From Torreya grandis (lineage: Eukaryota; Streptophyta; Pinopsida; Cupressales; Taxaceae): 64,000 nt of DNA. The notes beneath the pieces are model-generated. The model saw only the letters and a program-made list of their open reading frames with translations. It did not search any database and was not told where the DNA came from. The DNA is taken from the NCBI GenBank assembly GCA_037957365.1, contig JARHVA010005353.1, positions 887,501-951,500 on the forward strand, in the 5' to 3' direction. Both the position numbers and the translations under genes were made by a program. Below, piece by piece: positions 13,140 to 25,720 of the stretch (the first letter of the stretch is position 1; each line of letters begins with the position of its first letter).

Positions 13140-13350
13140 GAAATATTAAAAATATGCAAAGGGTGTACACTATTTTTAACGGGTGCACACCCTTTAAAAA
13201 GCATGTACGCCATATGAAATTCCATGTTTTTGAGGGAAGATAATTTTTTTGATTTTTTGAGGTGAAGGGTATACGCTCTATGTAGTAAAAAGGGCATACA
13301 CCCTTTGTACTACATAGGGCATAATGACCTTTAGTAAAAGGCATACACCT
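13140..13350. repeat. Short 'gcATACACCCTTT' repeats with a 17-bp-arm hairpin
   Basis: The words 'aaaGGGTGTACAC', 'GGGTGCACACCCTTT', 'GGGCATACACCCTTT' and 'GGCATACACCTTTT' recur within 200 bp in both orientations. An inverted repeat at 13278-13317 has 17-bp arms (CTATGTAGTAAAAAGGG at 13278-13294 against 13301-13317, one mismatch) and a 6-nt loop. A minus-strand 80-codon frame (13102-13344) is a translation of these repeats and not a credible gene. Confidence 0.6.
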
Positions 13351-13649
13351 TTTGATCTATAGTATTTTTTTATTAGTTTTGTTTGTGTGTATTATGATAT
13401 ATTTAGTAAAAGTATACGTTTATATTTCTTTTATATTATTATACTTTAAATTTATTTTAATAAATATAGAAAATTAGGGCCATTATGCATCTTATGAAAT
13501 AAATTTTAGAGCTATAGGAGTTACCATTATAAAGTTAGTTTTTAAAAATCCATTATGGTCAATATTTAGTTTTTATAATTTTAAGAGTGGAAAATAAAAT
13601 GAGAAATGAAGTTTTAAATCATGTTAAATATGTAATAAATATATACCAT

Positions 13650-14160
13650 TAAGGATTACATGCCTAATTTACCTAATTGAGTATATCTTACCTACTTTAA
13701 CTACTTGAGTATGCCCTACCTGAATGAATAACTGATCCATAACTTGATTTTAGTATGACCTACCTAAATAACCAAGCCATAGCTTCTTGTACTTAAGTAT
13801 TCCATACCTAATTTAACTAGTTGAGTATGAATTACATACTTTACATGCTTGAGTATATGCCATATCTAATTGAATATCAAAGCCATATATTGATCTTGAG
13901 TATGCCCTACCTAAATACCCAAGTCATATCTTTTTCTTGACTATGCACTACCTATGTTCTTATAATTTTGTATGCCCTACATACCTATCCTTCTGTCCCT
14001 ACCTACTTGAGCATTCCCTACCTAATTAAGTATAACCTACTTGATTGAATACATGAATCATATTTTAATATTGAATGCCCACATCTAATCATTATTGTAT
14101 CTATCTTAATGAATCCATATACTAAATATTTGATACCCAATTGAATACTCAAACCATATC
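13650..14160. repeat. Degenerate minisatellite based on 'gAGTATGcCCTACCTaa'
   Basis: Many imperfect copies of 'gagtatgccctacctaa(t)tgaa' with linker 'aaccaagCCATAtcttg' occur from 13650 to 14160. The 'ccatatcttgaa' piece recurs as far as 14320. Spacing is irregular, about 35-70 bp. It is non-coding. Confidence 0.6.
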
Positions 14161-14990
14161 TTGAAAGGAGTGGGGGCATTATCATGCTTGAAAATCAATA
14201 TAGGGGAATTATAGGATCAAGGGATATAAGAGAGGGGTCATTATTAAGGTTTTCTTAAAAATTAGGACAATAAAAATTATCACCTATATAGATAAAGGGG
14301 AGGGGGAATTGATCGAGCCATATCTTGAAATGATAGGGGGAATTCTCACCTAGATATATATAAAGGAGTAACTAGGGACAATCGAGAAAAAGTCTTGAAG
14401 ATGGATCTAGGTTGAATTCCTAAATAATTTTTAGATTTTTTTTTATCAATAGGTCTATTGATATGCATAAATTATTGGCTTGTAGCATGTGACCTATAAC
14501 ATATTTATAGTATTGATACAATCACTCATACATGAAATCTACTACATAAATATTACTACTTGTAGGTATGCACTCACTCATACATGAAATCTACCTATAA
14601 TCATGATACAATAACTTATACCAGACATAAATGGAGCTAATCACCCCATTACAGTCCATTCAAAATAGAAGGAATCAAACAACATTTAATATTCATCATA
14701 AAAAGATATTGTTCACTTTGAAATAAATGTCAAACATACTATTCATTCTATGCATGCTTCAATTTCAATCTCATGCATACATGAGCTAACCAATTTATTA
14801 TAGACTCACATAGAGCATATTCATCTTATAGCATTCCAAAATCACATAAGACACTACCACTACCACAATAACTACCACTACTATTTGGGGTGGAGGAGAA
14901 TGCTTTATAACCCTATTTTCTTAGGCTCATATCAAAATCACTCATATATCTATATCCCTCTCCCCAAACCATATGGATAAATGTGGTCAA
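14161..14990. other. Non-coding spacer between two tandem arrays
   Basis: It contains a short duplicated segment ('actcatacatgaaatctac', near 14523 and 14577). No coding capacity or element ends were seen. Confidence 0.45.
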
Positions 14991-14999
14991 AGACATAAA

Positions 15000-15590
15000 T
15001 CATCATTACTTATCATAATCAACACCTCATCATTCATCATTGTCACTTATCTCTCTCTCATCAAACTTTATTATCCCTCGTCATCCCTAGTCACTCTTTC
15101 ATTATCCCTTATTTTCCCTTATCATCCCTAATCACTCCCCTCATCATCCATAATCACTCCCTCCTCAACCTTCATCATCCCTAATTATCCTTAAGCACTC
15201 TAATATCATCATTAATCATTCATAATCACTCCCTCAATAGACCTCATTGTCCCTAATCACACCCTCATCAAACTCATCATGCCTAATCATCCCTAATCAC
15301 TCCCTTATCATCCCTAGTTTCCCCTCATTATCCTAAATCACTCCCTCATCAACCCGCATCATCCATAATCACTCCCTCATCAACCCTCATCATCCATAGT
15401 CACTCCCTCATTGAATGCCATCATACCTCATCATATCTAGTCATTCACTCATTGGCCCTCATTATCCCTCATTGGCCCTTGTCATCCTTCATCACCCCTA
15501 ATCTCTCCTTGATCAACCCACATTATCCTTAATAATCCCTAGTCACTCCCTCATCATTACTTATCATCCCTAATCATACCTAATCACTCT
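15000..15590. repeat. Minisatellite rich in 'catCCctaATCACTCCCTCATcaacc'
   Basis: The plus strand is a C/T/A-rich array with almost no G. In the best-preserved part (about 15340-15410) the unit is 31 bp (catccataatcactccctca + tcaaccctcat). Elsewhere shorter sub-repeats (catccctaatcactcc) alternate. The array ends abruptly at 15590, where a TGTTAG sequence begins that may be an LTR start. Confidence 0.8.
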
Positions 15591-15960
15591 TGTTAGAGTA
15601 GGGTTTTATTTTTGACCATATTTATTTATTATGATATTTTTTCTTCACTTGGATTTTTCATACTTTCATGGATAATCTTACTTAGGTGTAATTAGAGTTA
15701 AATTTTAACCAGATGACTATGAAGTAACTCCCTTGATTGGCTATTTCAAGTATTGGAGTTACTCTTATATTATTGGCTCTTTGACCACATTTATTGGGAG
15801 GAGTTACTCATGAAATCCTATATGTACATCTCTCTTAGTGATATATTATTCAATGAAATATTGATTTTGATATTATCTTTTTTATACAATATTCTCATTT
15901 TTGTGATTTCATTTTTCTTACAACTATTATGTTGTGTACATGCTTGACTTGTGCCTATCA
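15591..15960 (+). repeat. Candidate 5' LTR remnant of the copia relic
   Basis: The segment starts TGTTAGAGTAGGG right at the end of the minisatellite and ends ...CCTATCA. About 50 bp further on is TGGTATCATATCC (16010-16022), which resembles the initiator-Met tRNA binding site TGGTATCAGAGC used by most plant copia elements. A copia gag frame starts about 900 bp downstream on the same strand. No second LTR copy was found to confirm the borders, so the call rests on spacing and the primer-site match. Confidence 0.35.
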
Positions 15961-16009
15961 AAAACCTATGAATTCACTTAATCTAGAGATCTTGGTATCC
16001 ACTCCAATA

Positions 16010-16022
16010 TGGTATCATATCC
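16010..16022 (+). other. Candidate decayed tRNA-iMet primer binding site
   Basis: TGGTATCATATCC matches the usual plant copia primer binding site in its first eight bases. It lies between the candidate LTR and the gag relic. Confidence 0.4.
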
Positions 16023-16950
16023 ACTCTGGTATTTGATTATGTATTTTTTTTATTACTATTAGTTATTTGAAATCTTGAGATTTGTTATTTGTAAATAAAA
16101 GTTAGTTTTTGCAATCCACTTTTGGGATTTTTTTTGTCTTTTTTGGAGTCACATTTTTTATAGAGTTGGTTCATTATAATCCATTACCAAAGTTTATATG
16201 ATTTATTTCTAATTTCATGTTCGATGTGCTTTGGTGTATTTTTATACAAAAAATTATGTGCAAACAACCTTAGGTTTGATCTCCTCTATTCAGTATTGAC
16301 TTGTGTTAGACCTCATCTAGTTATACATGTTTGACCCTAGTTTTGCATTTCTTATAAATAACTCATGGATACAAAATTTTCACCTGTTGAGACTACTCTC
16401 ATTGCCAACTAGTCAGAACTACCAATCCATGAAGCCTCATAGTGTGAGTTAGTCAAGAAGCATCACAAAAGACTCCTACTATTTCAAAGGCTTGAAAGTT
16501 TCTTCCAAAACAATCTAAATCTATTCAAGTTTTAACTAATTGTTTTAGCACTTTAATTTTTTTTTAATAGCTCAATTTAAAACAAGGGTAAATAAGAAAT
16601 ATTATTCAAGTTTAACATTGTTAGTGGATATTTTTTATTGTTTTTTATAGAACAAAATATTATAAGAAATATTTAAAAAAAGTGTTATTCATTTTTTCAC
16701 TTGCTCATATTGTACTTGCTTCTTTGGAGGCATTATTAGTTGAGTTTGACGTCCTTCTTTATTTGTAAAATCTCATATTTTGACTCATTACACTGATTGC
16801 TCAAAATGCACTATCGATTGAGTCTGACATATTTTGAGCATGCATTTACAACAATTAGGGGGGGTCACCATTTCATAGTTCAAAGGGGGTATATTGTTAT
16901 TTTTAGGTCACTCTTTGTATTCTACTTGCACTTTCATTTCTACAACTTCA
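16023..16950 (+). other. Candidate 5' untranslated leader of the copia relic
   Basis: About 0.9 kb without a coding frame separates the candidate primer site from the first gag homology. It contains a G-run (16859-16864) and T-rich tracts. I see no other gene. Confidence 0.35.
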
Positions 16951-16959
16951 ACTGTTAGT

Positions 16960-19900
16960 ACTACTACATCTCATTTCTATACTAATAGATTTAAGTTCAA
17001 TCAACCCACTAACTCCCTTTAACTATCATGAATGGAAAATAAAGATGAAAATCATTATAAGGAGTAAGAGTTTGTATAGGATAACCATGGGTGATGAAAC
17101 TAAACCTAACACAAATGAAAAGATAGGTAAGGGGTATAAACATAGTAATTAAGCTTATGGGATATTATGTCTTTTTGAAGCACCTAATCTCTTATTTCAC
17201 TTAGAGCCTACCAAATCAGCTCATGATGTATAGAACATTATGGGTTAAGTTTATGGAGAATAAGATGTGATTAGAGTTCATGATATTGAGAATGAACTCA
17301 TTAGCCTAAGTCCTTGCAGCTTTGACACCCTTAAGTATTTATTGAATAAGTTTTGAGAATGAAGTTGAAATAATGTGAGATAAATAAAGAAACTAACCAA
17401 TTTATTCTTTCTATTCTCTTTAAACTAGATCTTGACTATTCAATCTTTGTCTCTACTTTTCATGCCACTAAAAGTGCTTTGGGCACTACATGGAAAATGC
17501 CCACTTTAGATGCTTTCATTGCCAAATTAACTATGGATCAAGACAAGTTGATCTAGATGGGAACATTGAAGTCCAAAAAATTCAAGCCCTAATTTTTGGG
17601 AATGGGAAAGCAAAGAACTCAAACAAAGAGAAGAAGAAAAATAAGGATTAAGATAAGAAGAAAGAATAAACCTCTTCCAAAACCAACACTAAATCCTCCT
17701 CTTCCAATGGAAAACCTAAGAAATATAAGGTTAAATGTAACTATTGTAATAAAAATGGGCATGATGAAGGAAAGTGCATGAAGAAGAAAATAGATCAACT
17801 AACTCATCTTCTAGAGAATAAAAACATAGGTGTTCCTAAGTCCATCAAGAAAAATTCATCTACCAAATATTATACTAAGAAAAGGGTAATGGGAAAGAGA
17901 AAGCAAAGGGTAAATATATTATAGGAATTGTAGCTTCAACATCTTCATGGGTCATTGACTCAGGTGCTTTTCACCAAATGGGCTCTTCACTAGTTGAGTT
18001 TTCTTCCTTAGCACCTTGTAACATGTCTTTTATCAGTTTGGGTGATGACACTTACGTACCAATTTTAGAGAGAGGGTCTATTAAAATGGAATGAAGAACA
18101 CTCAATAATGTTTTAAGTGTCCCTTCCCTTTCAACTAATTTCCTATCAGTGTATTAAATCACTCATATCAGCAAAGGCATGAGGGTTAAGTTTTTACTAG
18201 ATTTAGTTATCATCAGAGAGTTGCATAGTGATACTCCAATGGTAGTGGGTAGGGTAGATCACCCGGACAAGTTATATACCTTCTCACATTTTACACTTTA
18301 TTATTCTCTAACATAATTACTAACTCATTTATATGGAGTTATAAAATTATGGTATGAGTGGTTTAGCCACCTTAACTACCATTACCTTGAACAAATTATC
18401 AAAAAAGACATGGTCATAGGCTTGCCTTGAGTCCAATTCTCTAAGGGAAATTTTGAGGGGTGCTCTCTTGAAAAGAATCCTGAAGCAAAATTTGATGAAG
18501 TCAAAACTTAGAGGGATTCAAAATCATTAGAGTTAGTACACAATGATGTATTTGGGCATTTTCTCAATCTATCATTTACAAGGGCTAAGTACATTCTCAC
18601 TTTCATTGGTGATTTCTTAAAATATACATGGGTCTAATTTATTAAGAAAAAGTCTACAGTGTTTGAGTATTTTCAAGACTTAAAGGCACTTGTTGATAAA
18701 TAATCTGATAAATCCATCAAGGTTATTCAAATTGATAATGGAGGTGAATATATCAACAACAATTTTGAGCAGTTTTACACCACATAAGGGTTTTATTTAA
18801 AATAGATAGTTACTTGCATATCTTCACAGAATAGAGTTGTAGAACACAAGAATAGATCTTTGAAAGAGATGGATAGCTATATGATTTACTCTAAGTCATT
18901 GGCACCTTAGTAATGAGCCAAATCCATTAATTATGCAAGCTATATTTAGAACATGGTTCATCACAAAGATTTGAAAGGTATAAAACCCTTTGAATCTTGG
19001 CCTAAAAGGAAACATGATTTTTAGCACCTTAGGGTTTTTAGATCTATACCTATGGCATGCATACCAAAGAATATACACAAAGCTATGAAACCTTAGTTAA
19101 AAAATTACATCTTTGTAGGTTATCTAGATGGTGTCTAGGGGTACCTCCTTCTACATCCAACCACACATGAGTTATTCATAGATATTAGTTTTCACTTTTA
19201 GGAGAGTCCCAAAGAATCAATACTTGACACTTATCTTTCATTGGATTCACTTAGACTTTATGATTCTTCTTCTAACTCAAATCATCCAAAGTAAGTTCTT
19301 GAGCCAAGGTATTCTTATTATTCTAGTTCTAAAATCAAAGGCAATGATGGAGATTCTTCTACATCCACCTCTAGTCATGTTTTAAAGGATGAGGAGTCAT
19401 CACCTAACTCACCCATATCTAGTCCCTTTTAGGCTAGACAGACACTTTAGAGTGTAGGCACTTGGGTAGGAGATCTAGTAGATAATACATGTACTCAAGT
19501 AGATTATTAGAGTAGTCCACATGATTTCTTTGCTTTAGTTTTGGATCCATAGACATTCTGAGAGGCTTTAGGCATACCTAATTGGGATAGTGATATGTAG
19601 GAATAATATTCTTCCTTGATCAAAAATCACACTTGGGATTTGAATTCACTTCATAAGGGAAGAAATATGGTTCAATGTAGGTGGATATATCAGACAAGGT
19701 TTACAATAGATGGGTTGATCAATAAGTAAAGGCACGATTGGTCACCAAGGGTTTTTGATAGGTAGCTAGCATTGATTACTTAGAGACCTTTGCACTTGTT
19801 ACAAATATGACTTCGATCCTAGTCACACTAGCTATATCTGCAACACATGATAGGGATATGAATCACATGGACATGAAGAGTTCATTTATTCATGGAGACC

Positions 19901-20090
19901 TTGAGGAAGAGATCTACATAGATAATTTTCTTGGGTTTGTTTAAGATTTATATTTAATTTGTAGACTTACAAAATCCATTTATGGCTTGAAATAGTCCCC
20001 TTGAGGTTGGTACACCAAGATGGATTTATTCCTCCTTACTTTAAGTTTCATCAGGTGTAATTTATACCCAAATGTATATGTTGAGTATTA
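16960..20090 (+). pseudogene. Ty1/copia gag-pol relic, truncated inside reverse transcriptase
   Basis: Translation in shifting frames gives, in order: gag N-terminus (NYHEWKIKM at about 17018), a complete CX2CX4HX4C zinc knuckle (CNYCNKNGHDEGKC, 17736-17777), an aspartic protease site (WVIDSGAFHQM, about 17948), integrase pieces (IQIDNGGEY at about 18728, then a decayed SSQNRVVEHKN), and reverse transcriptase up to HGDLEEEIYI and SIYGLK (about 19890-19990). It then stops near 20090, before the YVDD box; no RNase H follows. Numerous stops (mostly TAG/TAA at positions usually Gln or Trp) and frameshifts show an old, dead copy. A normal copia polyprotein is about 1300-1450 residues; roughly the first two thirds are here. 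No 3' LTR is visible. Confidence 0.85.
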
Positions 20091-21214
20091 TTATTGATGT
20101 CAATGGTATAAATTTCATGAGGTTGATGTCATTGAGAGAGTGTGTGTAGTTGGCAGCATGCCGATATGACAAAGGGCATTGATGGAATGTTGTCACTGAA
20201 GGATATTATCACGAAAGAGATAATTTTAAGGAAACTAATGCTTTATGGTTGTATGAAGGTACAAGTCTTTGAGTATCCTGAGCTTAGTCATAGCATAAAA
20301 AGATCTTGTAAGAAGGAATGAGCATGGTGGCTTGGTAAGATGAGTTCGCATAGGCATGAGTGGTTATATGAGGTTGCTTGAGCATATATGAGAGGTAGTG
20401 GATTAATCATAAGAGTATCAGGGTGAGCCTATAAGGGTAGGACCTTTAGATTAAGTCTACACCTAGACCACTTCTAGACATTGCCTAGCCTAATGAGGTG
20501 TCATGGTTTGTTGTCAAGGCATGTGAAAGATTTATGGTAGTGATTAAGCATGATATAGGTTGCTTGAGTATGTGAGTGAGGTGGAGAATGCATGGAAATA
20601 TGAATGAAGGTTAGTTTTAAGGCCTAATGTGGTTTTTAGGTCAAGGTTTAGAAGAGTAAAGTGAGAGAATGTGGCTTAATAAGGGGTCATGATCAAATTT
20701 TAAGGTGTTTAAGCTCATATAAGCATTATCATAGGTGAGGTGTGTTGTTTCAAGGTTGTTCATGTAAGTTGAGATCATAGTTTAAAGGAAAAGGCATGAA
20801 AAGTGGTTTTGAAGTCTCTCAAGTGCTCATACTGAAGTGTTCTCAACCTAAAAAGGATTTTATTGTGCTTATTATCTCATCAAACCTTTGCATGGGAACT
20901 AAGATATTCATGGTAGATGGGGAAGGGTCCTAGCTCAAAATTATAGGCATTATTTTTTGGATGGAGGGAATATGATTTATGAATAATTTTTAAGAATGAA
21001 AACATGTTTAAACCTTCTTACAACCCTAATAAGGACCCGATGTTGAAGATGTTGATCAAAAGTTTTCAAAATAAATTGGTATGCTTAGGTAAACTATTGG
21101 AGGTTGTAGTCAACTCTATCAGTCACATCAAAGTGTGATTGAGTTATCAGGTATGTGAGTATACCCTATAGGAAAGTGATAATTTATCAAATATTTGTTG
21201 TAGCGGTCAGATTT
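20090..21214. other. Unassigned repeat-like DNA flanking the 21.2-kb element
   Basis: No coding frame is present. The block 'GGTTGCTTGAGcATatatgag...aggtagtgg' near 20372 recurs near 20556 ('ggttgcttgagtatgtgag'), an internal duplication. A word around 20513 ('gtcaaggcatgtgaaa') recurs at about 35907, and one around 20985-21040 resembles 1117-1170. This is probably part of an LTR or other repeat that was split by the insertion at 21215; it would then continue at 30682. Confidence 0.4.
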
Positions 21215-22391
21215 TGTAGACACATAAAACTAGCCACCAATGACCTCCAACCAAGCTTCAGACCAATTTTTATCAAAATGCATAATTTAGGCCAAAATCA
21301 CTTAAATGCACTACATAGTTTGATCTTGTCATAGAAAATTACTAATTTAGGCTAATGTATCCCTAAATGGGGCAATGCATTTTATGTGATACCTAACTTT
21401 AATCAAATGATTTTGAGTCAAAATGATGATTTCACACTTGGGTGCTCTAGATTAGTCTTTTATACCAATTTTATTTCATGAGACATGTGCCTTTGTTATT
21501 TTGTATTGAAGACATCCTAAATGAGATAATAGTTTCAACGTATCTAACATTGCCTTTGATTTTTAATCTAGTCAAATTTTGACCCAGCAATATGACATTT
21601 TGACTAGTTTGATTAATTTGTGCACCAATTGCCAAGATTTGCACCGAAATTGATTAATGATTTTTAAGGATAATTTATTTGAATCAAGAGATTAAATTAA
21701 TTTTATATGGATGTTATTGATTAATTCATTAATGAAAATTGATTGTGAATATTTGCATCATCCAATACATCATCTATAGGGTGGCATCTACAAGCCATAA
21801 ATGCCACATTTATTTGATTAAGCCCTACCATGACTCTTTAATGCCTCTCTATCCCAAATATTTATGAGAAAATTTATTAATTTTATCCTCCAAAATTGAA
21901 TGGATTCTTATCCACATCTTCATCTTGAGATTGATGGTCCAAGTTCATTCTGATCATTTGTAAAAATATATAAATAGAAGGCCTCACACTCATAAATTTA
22001 AGCTATCTTGATGTAAAATTATCATGATCAGATTATTTTAAAATTAATTTTTATATAGTGTTATTATACCAAAATTATTTAGTCAAGCTTCACAAGCCAA
22101 ATCCATAAAGCTAATGATGTCAAGAGGAGATGGAGGTAGCCAAAGCTCCATTGACAAAGACCTTTGAAGCATAAGCCAAGCAAGCCAATGAAGAGAGATT
22201 TTATAACATTCAAAGAAGGTGAGAAAATTTGTTTTTATTTCCTTTTAGTTGTGATTTGTCAATTATTTTCCTCACTTACCTCCCCCTAATATCTAGGCAT
22301 AAGGTGTTAGTTCATTAGTGTGTTGTTTTGGATTTTGATTTCCTTTAGTAACATGATACTAATATCCCTTTATCAGATTTATATGTTCACA
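21215..22391 (+). repeat. 5' LTR of the non-autonomous gypsy-type element
   Basis: It begins TGTAGACACATAAAACTAGCC and ends ATGTTCACA. It matches 29535-30681 along its length, and 35965-37167 more weakly. A TATA box (TATATAAATA, 21967-21976) followed by 'GAAGGCCTCACACTCATAAATTTAA' marks the likely U3/R boundary; the same TATA block occurs in both other copies. Confidence 0.88.
21967..21976 (+). promoter_or_regulatory. TATA box of the LTR promoter
   Basis: TATATAAATA followed by GAAGGCCTC. The equivalent positions are 30257-30266 (CTATAAATAG) in the 3' LTR and 36721-36730 (TATATAAATA) in the related Tat LTR. Conservation at matching positions supports the call. Confidence 0.7.
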
Positions 22392-22393
22392 AA

Positions 22394-22411
22394 TGGCACT
22401 CTTGGTGGGAC
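22394..22411 (+). other. Primer binding site (tRNA-Arg-like, Tat/Ogre type)
   Basis: TGGCACTCTTGGTGGGAC starts two bases after the LTR end. Tat/Ogre elements typically carry a TGGCGACTC(C/T)GCTGGGGA-like site here, so this looks like a decayed version. Confidence 0.65.
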
Positions 22412-25110
22412 CTCACCCCATGAATTTACTTTAATTACACTTAAAACCATATTACTAACCATTTTCATGTAAAATATTGAAGTTTGAGAGTAAAGAGAGT
22501 GTAAAACTTGCTCAAAAAGATGTTTCCTAGAAGTCACAATTTTATCACTATCAACTTGCACTTTTGTCCTCTAGACCATAAATCCATAATTGACACAATT
22601 ATGGTTTTGTCTTACAGTAGTGATAACTCATTTAACTAGGTTTTTGGACTAACTGGTTCCCTATCTATAGGTCAAGTTGTGATATTGCAATACCATGACT
22701 CAATAGTTGTGATATTACAATCATATGATTTTTCAAGTTGTATATCATCATTTGTAGTCATGATATTGTAGTACCACAACTATATTACTGTAACTACAAA
22801 ACCATAACATTTGAAATAACATTTTTGCACTATGAGTTATGTTATAGCAATGTGAAGTTGTGTTTTTGTAGTATGCATATCTGAGAGCTAATAAACCATA
22901 TTTTAGAGTTTCGTTTGGGGTCATTTAGACTCCACTTTTTATGATTTTTTTAAAACCATGTGTTTTTTCCTAAATTTTCAGAATATACAATTAGTTTAAC
23001 TTCAATTTGCATAAATATTTCAAAAATATCAAAAATACTCTAACATTTGTAGGACCCACATGAAAAAATGATCAATTTTTGCATGAATTAAGTTTCTAAC
23101 ATTCCACTTGGTGCTTAAATAAAAACTTGGATGTTTATGTAGTTTTTTAAAAAAGTTTTGAAACTTAATGCCAAGGGGTCAAAGAACACTACCAATATTT
23201 CAATTTCATGCTTTAAAATTGAACTCACTTCAAAGTTCTATTTTTTTCAAATCACTTATTATTTTTTTAGTTAGAATTTTTTGTACAAAAAGGAACTTGT
23301 GCATGTATGTTCTCCCCCATCCCCTATAGAGAACTTGTGGGATCAAAAGTGTCATCTTCATTGCAAACTTGTGCCTTAGTCCAAAGGTGTAAAAGAGATG
23401 TTGTGAAGGCTCTCCCTTAGATCCACATGGCTTGGGTGATCTATAAACAACCATAAAGCTCTTTTACTTAGTTTTTATTTTATGTATCTTGGATTTTGAG
23501 GGGGACTTCATTACCTCCCATAAATTATATAAGGAAGCTTTGACATGGAGATTCATCTCTCAACATTGTCTTCAACCCCTCTCCATAGGGGGGTATATAA
23601 ATTAGGATCCCATTAATAGGATGGTGGTTTGAGTGGTTAAACTATATTTGTTAGTAGAGGCTAAGTATGAGATGTATGATCATTTTGGATATCACACTAC
23701 ACTGAAAAAGTGATGGATGTAGTAATTGTAAAAAGGACTAGACCTTTTCACAACAAGCCATTTGATGCAGACCCAAATGATGTGTTACTTCTCTTGTGTG
23801 CATATGTGAAAGTGTGTACACATGGGATCAATCTAGATGATTGAAAAATAATTAGTTTTAGTCAATCCCAATTTATCACACCTTGATATGATCTAGATCA
23901 TTATGTTTAGTTGCATTTAGTCACTTATCTTTTTCTTACTTGGTGTTCTAAGACTAAAACTTATATGTTTATTTTTAACCACATCAAAACAAGTTTGTTT
24001 ATATGTCATTTCTTTGTCAAAGAGGCATTATGTTGGCCATTTTTACACAACACTTTTGCCTATAAATTTTTGTTAAACATGTTTGTGTGTGTGTCACTTG
24101 ATTGAAATGGGTACCATTATGATGCCCAAATCATTATCAAGTTTATTCCATTGAGTCTTTGAAATAAAATATTGATCGCATCATTAGGGAGTGATAAACA
24201 TCATTACACTACTTAAATTTTTTCAAGACCTATTTATTTTGTATATAAACCCATTGTTTCAAACCATCACATTGTCATTTTGAGCTTTTGTTTTGTGTCG
24301 TCATGTTGTCCAATCTTATCTAGCTTGTTTGGTTACATCCTAGTCTTCAAACATTGAGTTTTTAATTAACCTTGTCATAAGTTCAAATTCAAACATTGAT
24401 TGATTTTTTTTAGGCCTCACTTTGTAGAGGCTGATACATAGATATTTCTTTTTTAGGTTGCTTAAATTTTGTTAATTAATTACCCAAATTTGAAAACTAT
24501 TGATTATTTGTTCAAAGATCCTTGTTTCCATTTCTTATTTGTTCACAGAGCCTATATTCATCATTATTTGTACCTTTATATAGGAGAACACAACCTTTCT
24601 CCAAGGTGTCTTTTGCCTTGTGGCCTATACTAATTGATCATGTTTATGTTTGATTCTATATGCTCGATTTATGTCAAAGCTATTTCAACCTTGTTAGATT
24701 AAATCAAATCACATCATACTTGTTTTCAATCCTAAAATTTGACACTATTTAACCAAAAGTCCTAGCATATCTTGTTTGAGCCTAGATTTTGACTCCATGT
24801 TTGGACAAAAGACCTAACGACTCTTTTCCCTTTCTATTTTAAAACTTGTTTGGAAAACTTTGGCGTAAACTTTGACAAGCTAGTTTTTATTTAGATGCTT
24901 GACCTTTTTCATGTATGACATTTAACATTAGACATTTGATGTTAGATTATTTTATGCCAAGTATTAGAACAAAGTCTTTTAGAGATACAACTCCACATTT
25001 AGATCATTGTTTAGAGATACATCTCCACCTCTTTTGACCAAGTTATACTAAGTTTGAACCCTTTATCCTTTGGACATTTTTTTTCATATTTTATAGAACT
25101 CTAATCTTTT
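22412..25110 (+). other. Long untranslated leader, shared with the Tat element at 37168
   Basis: No durable reading frame is present. The sequence aligns by eye with 37185-38640: both have 'cattactaaccattt', a GTGATATTGcaaTACCATGA repeat zone (22670-22870), the block 'ggcttgggtgatcta.aaacaaccataaag' (around 23430) and 'ttcaacccctct.ca.agggg.GTATATAAAT' (around 23573). Long leaders of this kind are typical of Tat/Ogre elements. Confidence 0.7.
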
Positions 25111-25499
25111 TTTTTCAAAGATTTATTTATTGATATAGATATATCTAGCCATAATTATGGTGGAGTGACATAAAATCCAAGTTATGATAGAATGGCTACA
25201 CAAAATGGATTTAATTTTTATGGGTTTATTTAAGACCCCTTTGATGATAATATGGTTTGTGAGATAGATTTTCATCCACCTTGCAATAATAAAATTAGGG
25301 ACCAAAGTCAAGATCTCAACTAGGATGATATGGTTGGTGAGGAGGAGTTAGGCACAAACCTCTACAAAGATAGTGTTATTTTTGAGATGGATTTTTACCC
25401 ACCTTACAATAATCAACCTAGAGAACAAAGTCAAGAATTGGCTTACATTCAAAATCAAGAAATTTATTGGGATGATATGGTTTATAAGGAAGACTTAGA

Positions 25500-25720
25500 G
25501 GATTTATCTTGTGTGATATATAAAGCTTCATAATGTCCTACCATATCTATTCTAGGACCTATTCCTTTGTCTTATGCAAGCTATCAAGCTCCATAATGCC
25601 CTACCATGTCTATTCTAGGACCTAGTCCTTTGTTTTGTGTGAACTATCAAGATACACATTTCCCTATCATTTCCATTTTAGGACTTTGTTATTTGGCTTG
25701 TGTGAGAAACCAAACTCCAT
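25500..25720 (+). repeat. About 75-80-bp tandem repeat within the relic frame, three copies
   Basis: The segment 'aTCTATTCTAGGACCTA.TCCTTTGT' recurs near 25545 and 25611, with a third decayed copy near 25670 ('attttaggactttg'), interleaved with 'TATCAAGCTCCATAATGCCCTACCAT'-type segments. Translated, each copy gives an S-I-L-G-P core. Confidence 0.7.

Noticed and set aside
14990..15590. Possible CRISPR-like array
   Set aside because: The repeats are degenerate with no spacer/repeat structure, and the context is a plant genome; it is a minisatellite.
17596..17781. Basic Lys/Arg-rich 61-codon frame
   Set aside because: It is an off-frame reading across the gag zinc-knuckle region of the copia relic.
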